From NCBI GenBank assembly GCA_964502705.1, contig CAZCXZ010000109.1, positions 1 through 11,481 of the forward strand: a stretch of 11,481 nucleotides of DNA, in the 5' to 3' direction. The first letter of the stretch is position 1. Each line of letters starts with the position of its first letter. The notes below the pieces were generated by a model. It saw nothing but the letters and a program-made list of their open reading frames with translations. It was not told the DNA's origin and ran no database searches. This stretch comes from Berkiella sp964502705. GTDB taxonomy: Bacteria > Pseudomonadota > Gammaproteobacteria > Berkiellales > Berkiellaceae. This document shows positions 1-6,377 of the stretch, piece by piece. The position numbers and the translations under genes are program-made.

Positions 1-144
1 CTTCGCTCGTTCAGCAGCTAATTCTTCTTCGCGCTTATTGTTTTCATCAACTTCTTTTTGTTTATTAGCTAACTCTGCTTCAAGTTCAGCTGCGGTTAAC
101 TTGGCAAGCTTGATCTGTTCTTCAGTTTGATTATTCGGCATCAT
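1..144 (-). CDS. Partial CDS: N-terminal 48 residues of a charged, coiled-coil-like protein
   Basis: The reading frame is open from an ATG at 144 (a second in-frame ATG follows at 141) to the window edge, so only the N-terminus is present. The ATG is preceded on the minus strand by TTGGAGTTTA, a good ribosome binding site 6 bases away. The visible residues begin MMPNNQTEEQ and continue as a Glu/Lys/Ala/Leu-rich stretch with regular hydrophobic spacing (LAKLTAAELEAELANK), which looks like a long helix or coiled coil. There is no signal peptide or membrane segment in the visible part. I do not recognise the family; this composition is too generic to assign a function. A promoter-like sequence lies about 60 to 85 bases upstream, which supports this being a real gene start. 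Confidence 0.7.
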   Translation of the reverse strand, partial: MMPNNQTEEQIKLAKLTAAELEAELANKQKEVDENNKREEELAAERAK

Positions 145-200
145 TAAACTCCAACTACTAATTTGCTTAACAAAGACAAGTGTTTTAACTCGACTGTTGG

Positions 201-229
201 ATGCTATCCACTTTTTAGCTCATGGTCAA
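201..229 (-). promoter_or_regulatory. Probable sigma-70 promoter for the leftward partial gene
   Basis: On the minus strand a -35 box TTGACC (224-229) is followed after 17 bases by TAGCAT (201-206), a 4/6 match to the -10 consensus. It points toward the ATG at 144 and would give a leader of about 50 bases. Assigned by eye from consensus and position only. Confidence 0.4.
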
Positions 230-501
230 ACTTATGAGTTATATTGTTAGTTATTTGTTGGTCGATTTACTTATTAAATTCTATTTCGCTCACCCGCAAG
301 CAGATCTGTTACTCGATGCATTACGATTTTTAATTAGATAAGCGAAATGTGCTAGCAATTTATAGCAAATACACCCTGTTAGAAATTTATCTATTCATTT
401 TCATTAAAAGAACTTTAATAACAAAAGCCGTGTCATAGAATCCAAGACCCATTGATCGTGGTTGTGTAGATACACTGCAAATATCAAATATGAACATAAG
501 C

Positions 502-529
502 TTGACCACTCTATTGAGGTTGGTATTCT
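502..529 (+). promoter_or_regulatory. Probable sigma-70 promoter for the aspartic protease gene
   Basis: TTGACC (502-507) is followed after a 16-base spacer by TATTCT (524-529). Transcription would start near 536, about 30 bases before the ATG at 566, leaving a short leader that contains the ribosome binding site. Assigned by eye from consensus match and position. Confidence 0.4.
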
Positions 530-565
530 TGCAGCCAATCCCTGATGGTAAGTTGGAGAAAATAA

Positions 566-1525
566 ATGGCTTTTTTAAATATTCAAAAAAGCAAAGTAGT
601 GCTTATATTGTTGATGATATTTCAATCGATAGTCACTTTTGCAAAAAGTGATAAGCCCACTTTACATAAACCAGTGAACCCAGAGTACTCAACCAGTATT
701 GATATTATCGATAATACCGTCATTATTAAGGCCATGATTAACGGTAAAGGGCCATATCGATTTTTTCTAGATACAGGCTCATCAGGTAGCTATGTTTCAA
801 ATAAAGTAGCAAAAAGTCTTAAGTTGCCTTTTGAATCAACTCGCCAAGTCATGCTTAATGAAACACCCCATGAGTTTAACTATTTCCGAATTCAATCATT
901 AAAAATCGGCAATGCAGAAATTCGGGATTTTAATGTTGGCGTTACGCCTTTGCTCAATATGGTAAATGAAAAGTTTACTAACCCTAAAGACCGAGTTGAT
1001 GGCGTGATTGGTTTTGATGCATTTCAAGATTTTCTATTCACGCTCAATGTTAATGCTGGCACAATTACGCTAAAGCCTGGGAAATTAAATCCTAGGGATC
1101 ACAATACATTTGCTTTTGAATATCATGTCCCTGCTCTATGCATTTTGCCTATCACCGTGCGCGATGATCATGGGACAATACGCAAATTCAAGGTGTTAGT
1201 TGATACCGGAGAAAATTCACACTCACCTTCTATTACCATGCCCATTTCCATTCACACCATACCCTTTAGCGTAACCTCTAAAAAGAGGATTAACTATGTG
1301 CAAATGACCAGAACCGATCCGATGTATCAGTCCAAAATCAAAGGAGAGGCTATTATTGGAAATATCGCTTTTAAAAACCCAATTCTTGTACACCATGATA
1401 AACCTTTTGAGGGAATTGAGACCTATGATTACGGATTGATGGGCATGGGTATTATCAAATCACTGATTATTACCTTCGATCAACAATCGTCTTTGGTTAA
1501 AATTGAATCATCGGTTAATAATTAG
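566..1525 (+). CDS. Exported two-lobed retropepsin-like aspartic protease
   Basis: The 319-residue product begins with a typical Sec signal peptide (basic MAFLNIQKSK, hydrophobic VVLILLMIF, cleavage likely after TFA, residue 26), so it should act in the periplasm or outside the cell. Two aspartic protease active-site motifs are visible: FFLDTGSSGSYVS (Asp69-Thr-Gly-Ser) and VLVDTGENS (Asp213-Thr-Gly). The first half also carries the typical second-strand pattern VDGVIGFDAFQDFLFTLNV with the following beta turn, and the second half ends with the equivalent GLMGMGIIKSLIITFD. It therefore reads as two consecutive retropepsin-like domains (Asp_protease_2 type), as in pepsin-like bilobal enzymes, rather than the single domain that must dimerise. 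The substrate is unknown. The start is supported by TTGGAG 7 bases before the ATG. Its stop codon lies inside the end of the convergent gene at 1515-1805. In the second lobe DTG is followed by Glu instead of Ser/Ala, so catalytic activity of that half is less certain. Confidence 0.75.
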   Translation: MAFLNIQKSKVVLILLMIFQSIVTFAKSDKPTLHKPVNPEYSTSIDIIDNTVIIKAMINGKGPYRFFLDTGSSGSYVSNKVAKSLKLPFESTRQVMLNETPHEFNYFRIQSLKIGNAEIRDFNVGVTPLLNMVNEKFTNPKDRVDGVIGFDAFQDFLFTLNVNAGTITLKPGKLNPRDHNTFAFEYHVPALCILPITVRDDHGTIRKFKVLVDTGENSHSPSITMPISIHTIPFSVTSKKRINYVQMTRTDPMYQSKIKGEAIIGNIAFKNPILVHHDKPFEGIETYDYGLMGMGIIKSLIITFDQQSSLVKIESSVNN

Positions 1526-1805
1526 CATATTCACCATGATCTCTCGTGCTCTCCCAGGTATAACCATAACGGTCGTTAGTATCTCTTACACCTTCATCTT
1601 CCCTGTCATAGCCGTGCTCACGTCTGTAGCCGTGGGTTTCAGCTGATTCAAAGCGCATCATGGTTAAACCGTCATTCATACTACCAAAGCGCGGATCCAC
1701 GTCATAACCCACCTTGATGGACTGTAATAGATTATTGACAGGATAGGCGAAGGTTGAAAATGGCGTGATTAATAGTGTGGCTAGTATAACCCCATGGATT
1801 TTCAT
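1515..1805 (-). CDS. Small secreted charged/aromatic protein, unknown function
   Basis: I place the start at the ATG at 1805, preceded by CAAGGGGGAACGAC (strong ribosome binding site). An in-frame ATG 30 bases upstream lacks such a site and would bury the signal peptide. The 96-residue product begins MKIHGVILATLLITPFSTFA, a clean signal peptide with cleavage predicted after residue 20. The mature part of about 76 residues is rich in Tyr, His, Arg and Asp. It contains a degenerate repeat (HGYRREHGYDRED, then NDRYGY) and has no cysteine. I do not recognise a family. The 3' end overlaps the convergent protease gene by 11 bases, so the two transcripts would be complementary at their ends. Confidence 0.65.
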   Translation of the reverse strand: MKIHGVILATLLITPFSTFAYPVNNLLQSIKVGYDVDPRFGSMNDGLTMMRFESAETHGYRREHGYDREDEGVRDTNDRYGYTWESTRDHGEYANY

Positions 1806-2116
1806 GTCGTTCCCCCTTGGCTCTTTTATGGCCAATATCTTTATTGATGCTTTGAACTGACTGCGTACTAATGAGGCCGTTCGCGGTGGTTCATTGCTAA
1901 ATTTTCACTCTACATAGGAATGACCTTTAGCTGGGGAATAAGTTCCTTGATTTAAGGTGTATATCAGGCATGAAAAAACCGCTAACAGGCAATTTATGAC
2001 CAACCGTCGTTACCAACAGACCTGCGGTAACCCTCTAGCAATTTTTATCACAGACACTAATCAGCATCGTTTTTAAAATGTGCTTACTAATATTTTTGTT
2101 GATTAAAGAGGTTGCT
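1806..2116. other. Divergent intergenic region without a recognised gene
   Basis: This 311-base stretch lies between the start of the small secreted protein gene (leftward) and the start of the acidic protein gene (rightward), so it should carry both promoters, but I see no convincing -35/-10 pair. It holds a 6-base inverted repeat (GTTACC 2009-2014, GGTAAC 2026-2031) followed by AT-rich sequence, a weak hairpin at best. The only ATG-initiated frames are very short and have no ribosome binding site. Confidence 0.5.
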
Positions 2117-2674
2117 ATGTTAAACAGTCCATCATTAGAAATTCCCTTACTCTCGGAAGAAGAGCTTGCTGAGTTAAACCAAACTTATGCCTTATGCATC
2201 GATGAACGAATGTCTACATCATCTGAAAAACCAGCTGGCATTTGCGATGAAAACTTAGACATGTTGTCCGAGGATGCACTTATCAAGCATTTATTGTCAC
2301 TCAGCATTTCTTACGACGATTTTTCTAAAGCCTATGAAGAGAAAAAATTAGCCGAACCCAGTGAAAGTATCTCAACAAATGACGACATGGATGATTCACC
2401 GACAAATTATAGTGACGAATTAAATGAGAGTGCTTATAAAGCTATTGTTGTCGATCTTGCACGTAATAGCGGTGAAATTGAAGCACAAGGCCTGCCTGGA
2501 TATAATAGTCATCGATTTGATAAAGAGCTTGCAGATGAAGCGGCAAAATATGGTGAACTGGCAGAATTATATACTCAGGAATTCATGGTGGCGTTTAATT
2601 TCAAACTTGCAGAAATGTCACAAGCATTTGATGTGGCTTGCGGGAGCTCACCACGTATTAAAAGTATACGCTAG
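2117..2674 (+). CDS. Hypothetical acidic protein, 185 residues
   Basis: The ATG at 2117 follows AAAGAGGTTGCT, a good ribosome binding site with 6-base spacing. An upstream in-frame ATG at 2078 has none and would add a spurious hydrophobic MCLLIFLLIKEVA, so I reject it. The product is strongly acidic and probably largely helical, with a low-complexity Ser/Asp/Glu/Asn stretch in the middle (around residues 77-105, for example STNDDMDDS). It has no signal peptide, membrane segment or motif that I recognise. The C-terminal third (residues 115-180) looks more ordered, with amphipathic helices (LADEAAKYGELAELYTQEF). It precedes the methyltransferase gene by 65 bases in the same direction and might share its transcript. 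Function unknown; small acidic unknown proteins are common among effectors of intracellular bacteria, but nothing here proves that. Confidence 0.6.
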   Translation: MLNSPSLEIPLLSEEELAELNQTYALCIDERMSTSSEKPAGICDENLDMLSEDALIKHLLSLSISYDDFSKAYEEKKLAEPSESISTNDDMDDSPTNYSDELNESAYKAIVVDLARNSGEIEAQGLPGYNSHRFDKELADEAAKYGELAELYTQEFMVAFNFKLAEMSQAFDVACGSSPRIKSIR

Positions 2675-2695
2675 CAATCCTTGCAGGGCTTGATA

Positions 2696-2719
2696 GGATG
2701 GCTTAAAATAACGCCATCC
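2696..2719 (+). repeat. Hairpin between the acidic protein gene and the methyltransferase gene
   Basis: GGATGGC (2696-2702) and GCCATCC (2713-2719) form a perfect 7-bp stem with a 10-base AT-rich loop. No T-run follows, so it is not a classical intrinsic terminator. It lies 20 bases before the methyltransferase ATG, which lacks a visible ribosome binding site, so a translational or mRNA-processing role is possible. A 9-base direct repeat ATCCTTGCA (2677-2685 and 2720-2728) flanks it. Confidence 0.4.
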
Positions 2720-2739
2720 ATCCTTGCATATCAACATTT

Positions 2740-3327
2740 ATGGCCGACATATACAGCGAGAACAATCTGATTTACGCCGACAGTGTTAGTCTTTACCCTA
2801 ACGACCATCGCGGCGTTAATTGGATAAGCCACGAATCACAATTTACCCGATTTCACATTCTGTGTGAAATAGCGGATGATCTATTTTCATCAAGCCTTCT
2901 TGATGTTGGCTGCGGCATGGGGCACTTAGTTGATTATTTACTTGCGAATCAGTTTAGCGGAGCTTATAAAGGGATAGACATTTTTAACCCTATGATTACA
3001 CTTGCTAAAAATCGACACCCCGATTTTCATTTTGAATGCAATGACATTTATGCTTTGAATGAAAATTCACATCAGTATGTGTTAGCGAGTGGCATATTTG
3101 CTTTTGTAGATTCCGACTATACCCAAAATTTGATTGCCAATTTATTTAAACGAGCAACCAAAGGCCTGGCGTTTAATTGTTTAAGTGCTTTTTCCAAACA
3201 TAAAGTACCTGGTGTTTACTATCATCACCCAGAAGCGCTATTAGCATTCTGTAAAAAGCTCACACCTCATGTCACTGTGCGCCAAGACTACTTACCAAAT
3301 GATTTTACACTTTACCTTTTACGGTGA
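2740..3327 (+). CDS. Class I SAM-dependent methyltransferase
   Basis: The 195-residue protein has the Rossmann-type SAM-binding motif LLDVGCGMG (residues 53-61), followed by the second-strand acidic residue in YKGIDIFNPM (Asp80). It also has a later strand ending in the ASGIFAF segment. The N-terminal VNWISHESQFTRFHIL and C-terminal YYHHPEALLAFCKKL...YLPNDFTLYLLR match a bacterial methyltransferase family in which these ends are conserved, so the protein appears complete. The methyl acceptor cannot be read from the sequence. No signal peptide is present; it should be cytoplasmic. The ATG at 2740 has no evident ribosome binding site, but the family-conserved N-terminal segment supports a start near it. 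The gene is convergent with the RhoGAP gene and overlaps its 3' end by 16 bases. Confidence 0.8.
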   Translation: MADIYSENNLIYADSVSLYPNDHRGVNWISHESQFTRFHILCEIADDLFSSSLLDVGCGMGHLVDYLLANQFSGAYKGIDIFNPMITLAKNRHPDFHFECNDIYALNENSHQYVLASGIFAFVDSDYTQNLIANLFKRATKGLAFNCLSAFSKHKVPGVYYHHPEALLAFCKKLTPHVTVRQDYLPNDFTLYLLR

Positions 3328-4088
3328 TCACTTCTTCTTTCTGGTTTTTCTGGCTCCATATTCTCTTTTGAGCTAGCAGCAATCGAGCTGCTTGGTATAG
3401 TACGTACTTTTTTGCTTGTAGCTTCTGATGCAATGAAGGGCTTGGCACGAAGCGTGTTTGGTGGTTCATACGCCTCTTGAAAATCAGGAGACTCAATCGC
3501 ACTCGCTGCGACGGGGGTTGCCCTACTGGTTAAATCCAATACTTCCATAGGGTCTGTAGCGATCATAATGTTGTTATAAAATAAGGGGCCGATTGCCGCT
3601 ATCGATAAATTATCGGGTGTCATTTTATTTGTCTTTGAAAATTGCGCAGCCATATTCGCAAGATGGATATAAGTATGCATAATTTCAGCGATAGATTGTT
3701 CTTTCTTATCGCTAGATTTGCCAAGATTCTCAATAAGTTGCTGTATAGCTTTTACTGCCGCATCTGTCGTTTCAGGCTTAGTGCCGTCAACTTTACTCAA
3801 CGCATGTCTAAGATACACAATATAGGGATTCTCATATTGCAAAAGCACATTATTCTTTAAAGCCGCTTTCAAGGTACCTACTAAGTCATGAACTGTATAT
3901 CCCCTTTGAGCGATGTCCTTTTTACTGAGAATTCTTTTAATGATCTCAGGCGGATTTTCGGCGTTAGCAGATATTCTAAAAACACCTTCCGTGTTCATCA
4001 TGCCTGGGTTCGCTTCAATTAGTTTTGCAACCTCACGAAACACCTTAGCTGTGTCTTCAATCTTCAGCGCTTTAGGGCCTTTTTTCAT
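3312..4088 (-). CDS. RhoGAP-domain protein (eukaryotic-like, candidate effector)
   Basis: Residues ~15-190 of this 258-residue protein show the signature of a eukaryotic-type RhoGAP domain, which accelerates GTP hydrolysis by Rho-family GTPases. Visible landmarks are TEGVFRISAN (arginine finger Arg38), HDLVGTLKAALK (the conserved Lys at 74, matching the LLK segment), and NKMTPDNLSIAAIGPLF (Asn160, matching the NLA..fgP segment). These are the three key positions known from p50RhoGAP. The glycine after FRIS is replaced (SAN instead of SGN). The C-terminal ~60 residues are low-complexity, Ser/Glu/Lys-rich and end in a basic RRSDHRKR tail. There is no signal peptide or membrane segment, so export, if any, would need a dedicated secretion system. 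The start is supported by CTGGAG 9 bases before the ATG. It is divergent from a second RhoGAP gene at 4303 and shares with it the HDxVxxLKxAL pattern, so the two are probably old paralogues. Confidence 0.85.
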   Translation of the reverse strand: MKKGPKALKIEDTAKVFREVAKLIEANPGMMNTEGVFRISANAENPPEIIKRILSKKDIAQRGYTVHDLVGTLKAALKNNVLLQYENPYIVYLRHALSKVDGTKPETTDAAVKAIQQLIENLGKSSDKKEQSIAEIMHTYIHLANMAAQFSKTNKMTPDNLSIAAIGPLFYNNIMIATDPMEVLDLTSRATPVAASAIESPDFQEAYEPPNTLRAKPFIASEATSKKVRTIPSSSIAASSKENMEPEKPERRSDHRKR

Positions 4089-4302
4089 GACTATACTCCA
4101 GTTAACCTACTCGTTATAAATTAGTATAATCCTCCTGCACAACATAAACAGTGAGATTGAGTCTAGGTCCGATGTGAAATTTGAAATCACAATGATATAC
4201 ACTGTTTGAACAAGGTAATTTCTATAGAATTGCGCCACAGTCAATTTCATGTACAACAGTTAGCAGTTTGTCTTAATTCATTCTGTGTGTTTAGGAGTCA
4301 AA

Positions 4303-5129
4303 ATGTATTATTTTGGTGCAGCAAGTATTGTCACGGTAACCACGGCAGGTTTGTTATATGCATATGGCACGTGTTGCCGTCGAAGCAGACATCAGCAACA
4401 ACAAGAACAGCCCATGCTCGCTGAATACACTGTTACCAATAATGGGCATCTGGATTTACATATGATAGGGGATGGGATCGAAACCCAACTCTCCAATCAC
4501 GTTGCGCCCCTTTATAATGTCCTGCAAGAAGCATTAGGATATTTAACGCAGAATAAATTGAGAATGGATGGTATTTTTCGTGAAAGCGGGAATCTTACCC
4601 GTTCTAAAAACATCTACGCTGATATGACCCTCAGAAGATCCGTCGTAAATGAATCTGAACATGATGTTGTCAGCGCTCTGAAATTGGCTTTAAATGAAGT
4701 GCTAGGAAAGGGCCTTTTTAATGGTAAAAAACTGTATACAGACATGACAACTAGCCGAGCAAGCTCCCCTTCACCCACAAGGGTTGCTGCTGTCTTTACT
4801 TTAAAGCGCACATTCAGTATTTAATTGACCAAAATATGAAAAACAATGCTGCCATCATCCATGATTTACTTTATTTAGGTTACATAATTCAACGGGAACA
4901 AGCATTTAACCGAATGACAACAGATAATGTTGCCAAAATTTTAGCCCCGCACTTTATGAAAATTTGTGACATGCCTGAACCTGTGCACGGTCGAGAGTTT
5001 GAGTATTTGCAAATGCAGGAAAACACTAAATTGATATTGAAGGACTTGATCACGCATCCTTACTTCTCACGGCCATTTAATGATTGCTTGCTTGCGCCTG
5101 CCGCTACTCGCAATAGAAGGGTTCTATAG
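4303..5129 (+). CDS. Membrane-anchored RhoGAP-domain protein, split by a -1 frame change
   Basis: The start is the ATG at 4303, preceded by TTAGGAGTCAAA. The product begins with a hydrophobic segment (residues 3-23, FGAASIVTVTTAGLLYAYG) followed by CCRRSRH, a membrane anchor with the rest probably cytoplasmic or exposed depending on export. A RhoGAP domain follows: DGIFRESGN with arginine finger Arg93, and HDVVSALKLAL with Lys127. The first frame reaches a TAA at 4822-4824 after only ~173 residues. However, the rest of the domain (AHIQYLIDQN..., NRMTTDNVAKILAPHFM, and a final helix with LILKDLITHPYF) continues without a gap in the -1 frame to the TAG at 5127. Joining the frames at the T TTA AAG heptamer (4800-4806) gives a seamless protein of 275 residues. 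The downstream half has only an ATG at 4836 without a ribosome binding site, so it is unlikely to be an independent gene. It is either a programmed -1 frameshift gene, a fresh frameshift mutation, or a sequencing error. The downstream GT-B-like gene starts one base after the stop. Confidence 0.7.
4800..4806 (+). other. T TTA AAG slippery heptamer, possible -1 frameshift site
   Basis: In the incoming frame the codons are ACT TTA AAG, so the heptamer fits the X XXY YYZ rule for -1 slippage (TTA to TTT, AAG to AAA). The -1 frame then restores the RhoGAP domain. The zero-frame stop is 15 bases downstream. A purine-rich AAGGG (4779-4783) lies 16 bases upstream, somewhat farther than typical bacterial stimulatory Shine-Dalgarno sequences, and I see no strong downstream hairpin. 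The match is clear; its use is inferred. Confidence 0.4.
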
Positions 5130-5130
5130 C

Positions 5131-6297
5131 ATGTCGAAATTATTAGCAGTTTGTCACAGTGTGGGTGATTGCCAAGTTGTCTTTGAAACTGCAAAAGAAC
5201 TGGCCAGCCAACATCTTTTAACGTCAATTTTGACTGTAGGAGCAGCAGCTCGCAACAAAATTCAAGATTTATTAAAAGGGTCCAACAGTGAAGCCTCTAA
5301 ACTTATCTCGGTGATTGATATCGATGATATACTTCCTGAATCATCACCTGTTAAACAAAATGCATTATCACTTAACGACAGCGACATTAAATTATTGACC
5401 AAGAAAATTGATATCGAAAATTTCAGTGCTTTGCTGGTTGGCACACCTTCTTATGTGAATGCTTCTCTGCAATGCCATATCCCAGAGCAACTATTAACTG
5501 CATGGGCTCCTATCTTGCATTCCGCTGTCATCAGCGATTATGCCTTTTACGACCCTGAACATAGCTTATCGAAAAATCGCTGGTTCATGAAAGCTAAGCA
5601 ATTTTTGCTGCCTTTTACTAAAGCCATTGAAGCGTTTAATGCTAGCCCTGAAACAACGGCAGTTGTTGGACATCCATCAGTTGATACAAGCAAAGCACTT
5701 TACCTTAGCTGGACTAAGGAAAGAGTAAATGGTTATGATGAACGCTTTGCTGCAATTCGTGAAAAACTTAATATTGACCCTACTGGCAAATTTGTTTTTG
5801 TCGCAGCTGGCAAAGCTGGAGACGAAGCAATGGTTGAAGCATTGACCAAAGTGATTAGGCTTTTTCCCAACATTAAAGTTAGCCTCGGTATGCATCCTGC
5901 AGCTACTGAAGCGTATTTAAAAAGCATCGAACAAATTATTATCGATGCCAAATGTGATAAACAAATAAAAATAATTCCAAAAGGACTCGTGACGACCGAT
6001 GAAGCAGTCTACGCTGCTGAAGGCGTGCTAACTGTTAGCTCAACAGTTGGCACACAAGCTGCAGCTTGTGGCAAACTTGCAGCGTTCTATCAACAAGACA
6101 AGAAAGCGGATGCCCCTTCTGTCCCCTACGTTGTTGCCGAGGGCTTAGCGACATTTCATGCTCAAGCTGTTGAATTAGTCCCTTTCTTTTTGAAGATTAA
6201 TGAAAGCCAGGGTCTTATGCTAGAAACCAACTTAACCACAACAACTACTGCAGCCAAGCAGATTGCGTCGAAATTATCTCCGTTTATGAAAAATTGA
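5131..6297 (+). CDS. GT-B-fold-like protein (glycosyltransferase or epimerase-like), weak assignment
   Basis: The ATG at 5131 follows AGAAGGGTTCTATAGC, a ribosome binding site inside the end of the RhoGAP gene. An in-frame ATG at 5080 lies inside that gene without a site. The 388-residue product starts with a Rossmann-like strand (MSKLLAVCHSVGD, then a helix) and has an N-terminal alpha/beta domain to about residue 165. The second half resembles the C-terminal domain of GT-B enzymes: VVGHPSVD (178-185), a conserved strand KFVFVAAGKAGDEAMVEAL (220-238), NIKVSLGMHP (247-256), and GVLTVSSTVGTQAAACGKLAAFY (298-320), which corresponds to the S-x-x-G-x-(E/Q)-A-A-x-x-G-K sugar-nucleotide-side motif of UDP-GlcNAc 2-epimerase or lipid A disaccharide synthase-like proteins. 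Donor and acceptor are unknown. No signal peptide. The 1-base gap to the RhoGAP gene suggests co-transcription and translational coupling. Confidence 0.5.
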   Translation: MSKLLAVCHSVGDCQVVFETAKELASQHLLTSILTVGAAARNKIQDLLKGSNSEASKLISVIDIDDILPESSPVKQNALSLNDSDIKLLTKKIDIENFSALLVGTPSYVNASLQCHIPEQLLTAWAPILHSAVISDYAFYDPEHSLSKNRWFMKAKQFLLPFTKAIEAFNASPETTAVVGHPSVDTSKALYLSWTKERVNGYDERFAAIREKLNIDPTGKFVFVAAGKAGDEAMVEALTKVIRLFPNIKVSLGMHPAATEAYLKSIEQIIIDAKCDKQIKIIPKGLVTTDEAVYAAEGVLTVSSTVGTQAAACGKLAAFYQQDKKADAPSVPYVVAEGLATFHAQAVELVPFFLKINESQGLMLETNLTTTTTAAKQIASKLSPFMKN

Positions 6298-6359
6298 AAG
6301 ATGGCAGCACACCAGCTCTGCTGACGACCAAGAAACACCTAAGCCATCAGAACATAATA

Positions 6360-6374
6360 AACGCCGAAGGCGCT
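6360..6374 (-). terminator. Possible weak terminator of the transporter gene
   Basis: On the minus strand AGCGCC-TTC-GGCGTT forms a 6-bp stem (including one G-U pair) with a 3-base loop, followed by TATTATG. It lies just after the transporter stop codon at 6378. The stem is short and the U-tract poor, so the call is tentative; the convergent gene ending at 6297 may use the same hairpin from the other side. Confidence 0.3.
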
Positions 6375-6377
6375 AAA

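Larger units (their letters stand above)
145..565. other. Divergent intergenic control region without a gene
   Basis: This 421-base AT-rich stretch separates the leftward partial gene from the rightward aspartic protease gene. I find no ORF with a ribosome binding site and no tRNA-like fold. It holds the two promoter-like sequences listed separately (201-229 minus, 502-529 plus). An 8-base inverted repeat (ATTTCGCT at 283-290 with AGCGAAAT at 341-348) is separated by 50 bases; I cannot assign it a role. Confidence 0.6.

Noticed and set aside
283..348. 8-base inverted repeat ATTTCGCT/AGCGAAAT in the first intergenic region
   Set aside because: The arms are 50 bases apart in AT-rich DNA with no nearby boundary or integrase, so chance is the simplest explanation.
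1970..1999. Nine-codon frame MKKPLTGNL as a leader peptide
   Set aside because: No ribosome binding site, no regulatory codon run and no attenuator hairpin in the right place.
2009..2031. GTTACC/GGTAAC inverted repeat as terminator or operator
   Set aside because: Only 6 bp with an 11-base loop, no clear T-run, and no gene ending just upstream.
2424..2693. 89-residue frame overlapping the acidic protein gene
   Set aside because: It lies in another frame of a gene with a good ribosome binding site, has no site of its own, and reads like a shadow translation.
4836..5129. Second half of the split RhoGAP as an independent gene
   Set aside because: The ATG at 4836 has no ribosome binding site and begins in the middle of a RhoGAP helix; the frame joins the upstream half without a gap.
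6299..6348. Possible branched hairpin after the GT-B-like gene (GATGGC...GCCATC with inner CAGCA/TGCTG)
   Set aside because: Short stems with a large interior and no T-run; not convincing as a terminator or RNA gene.
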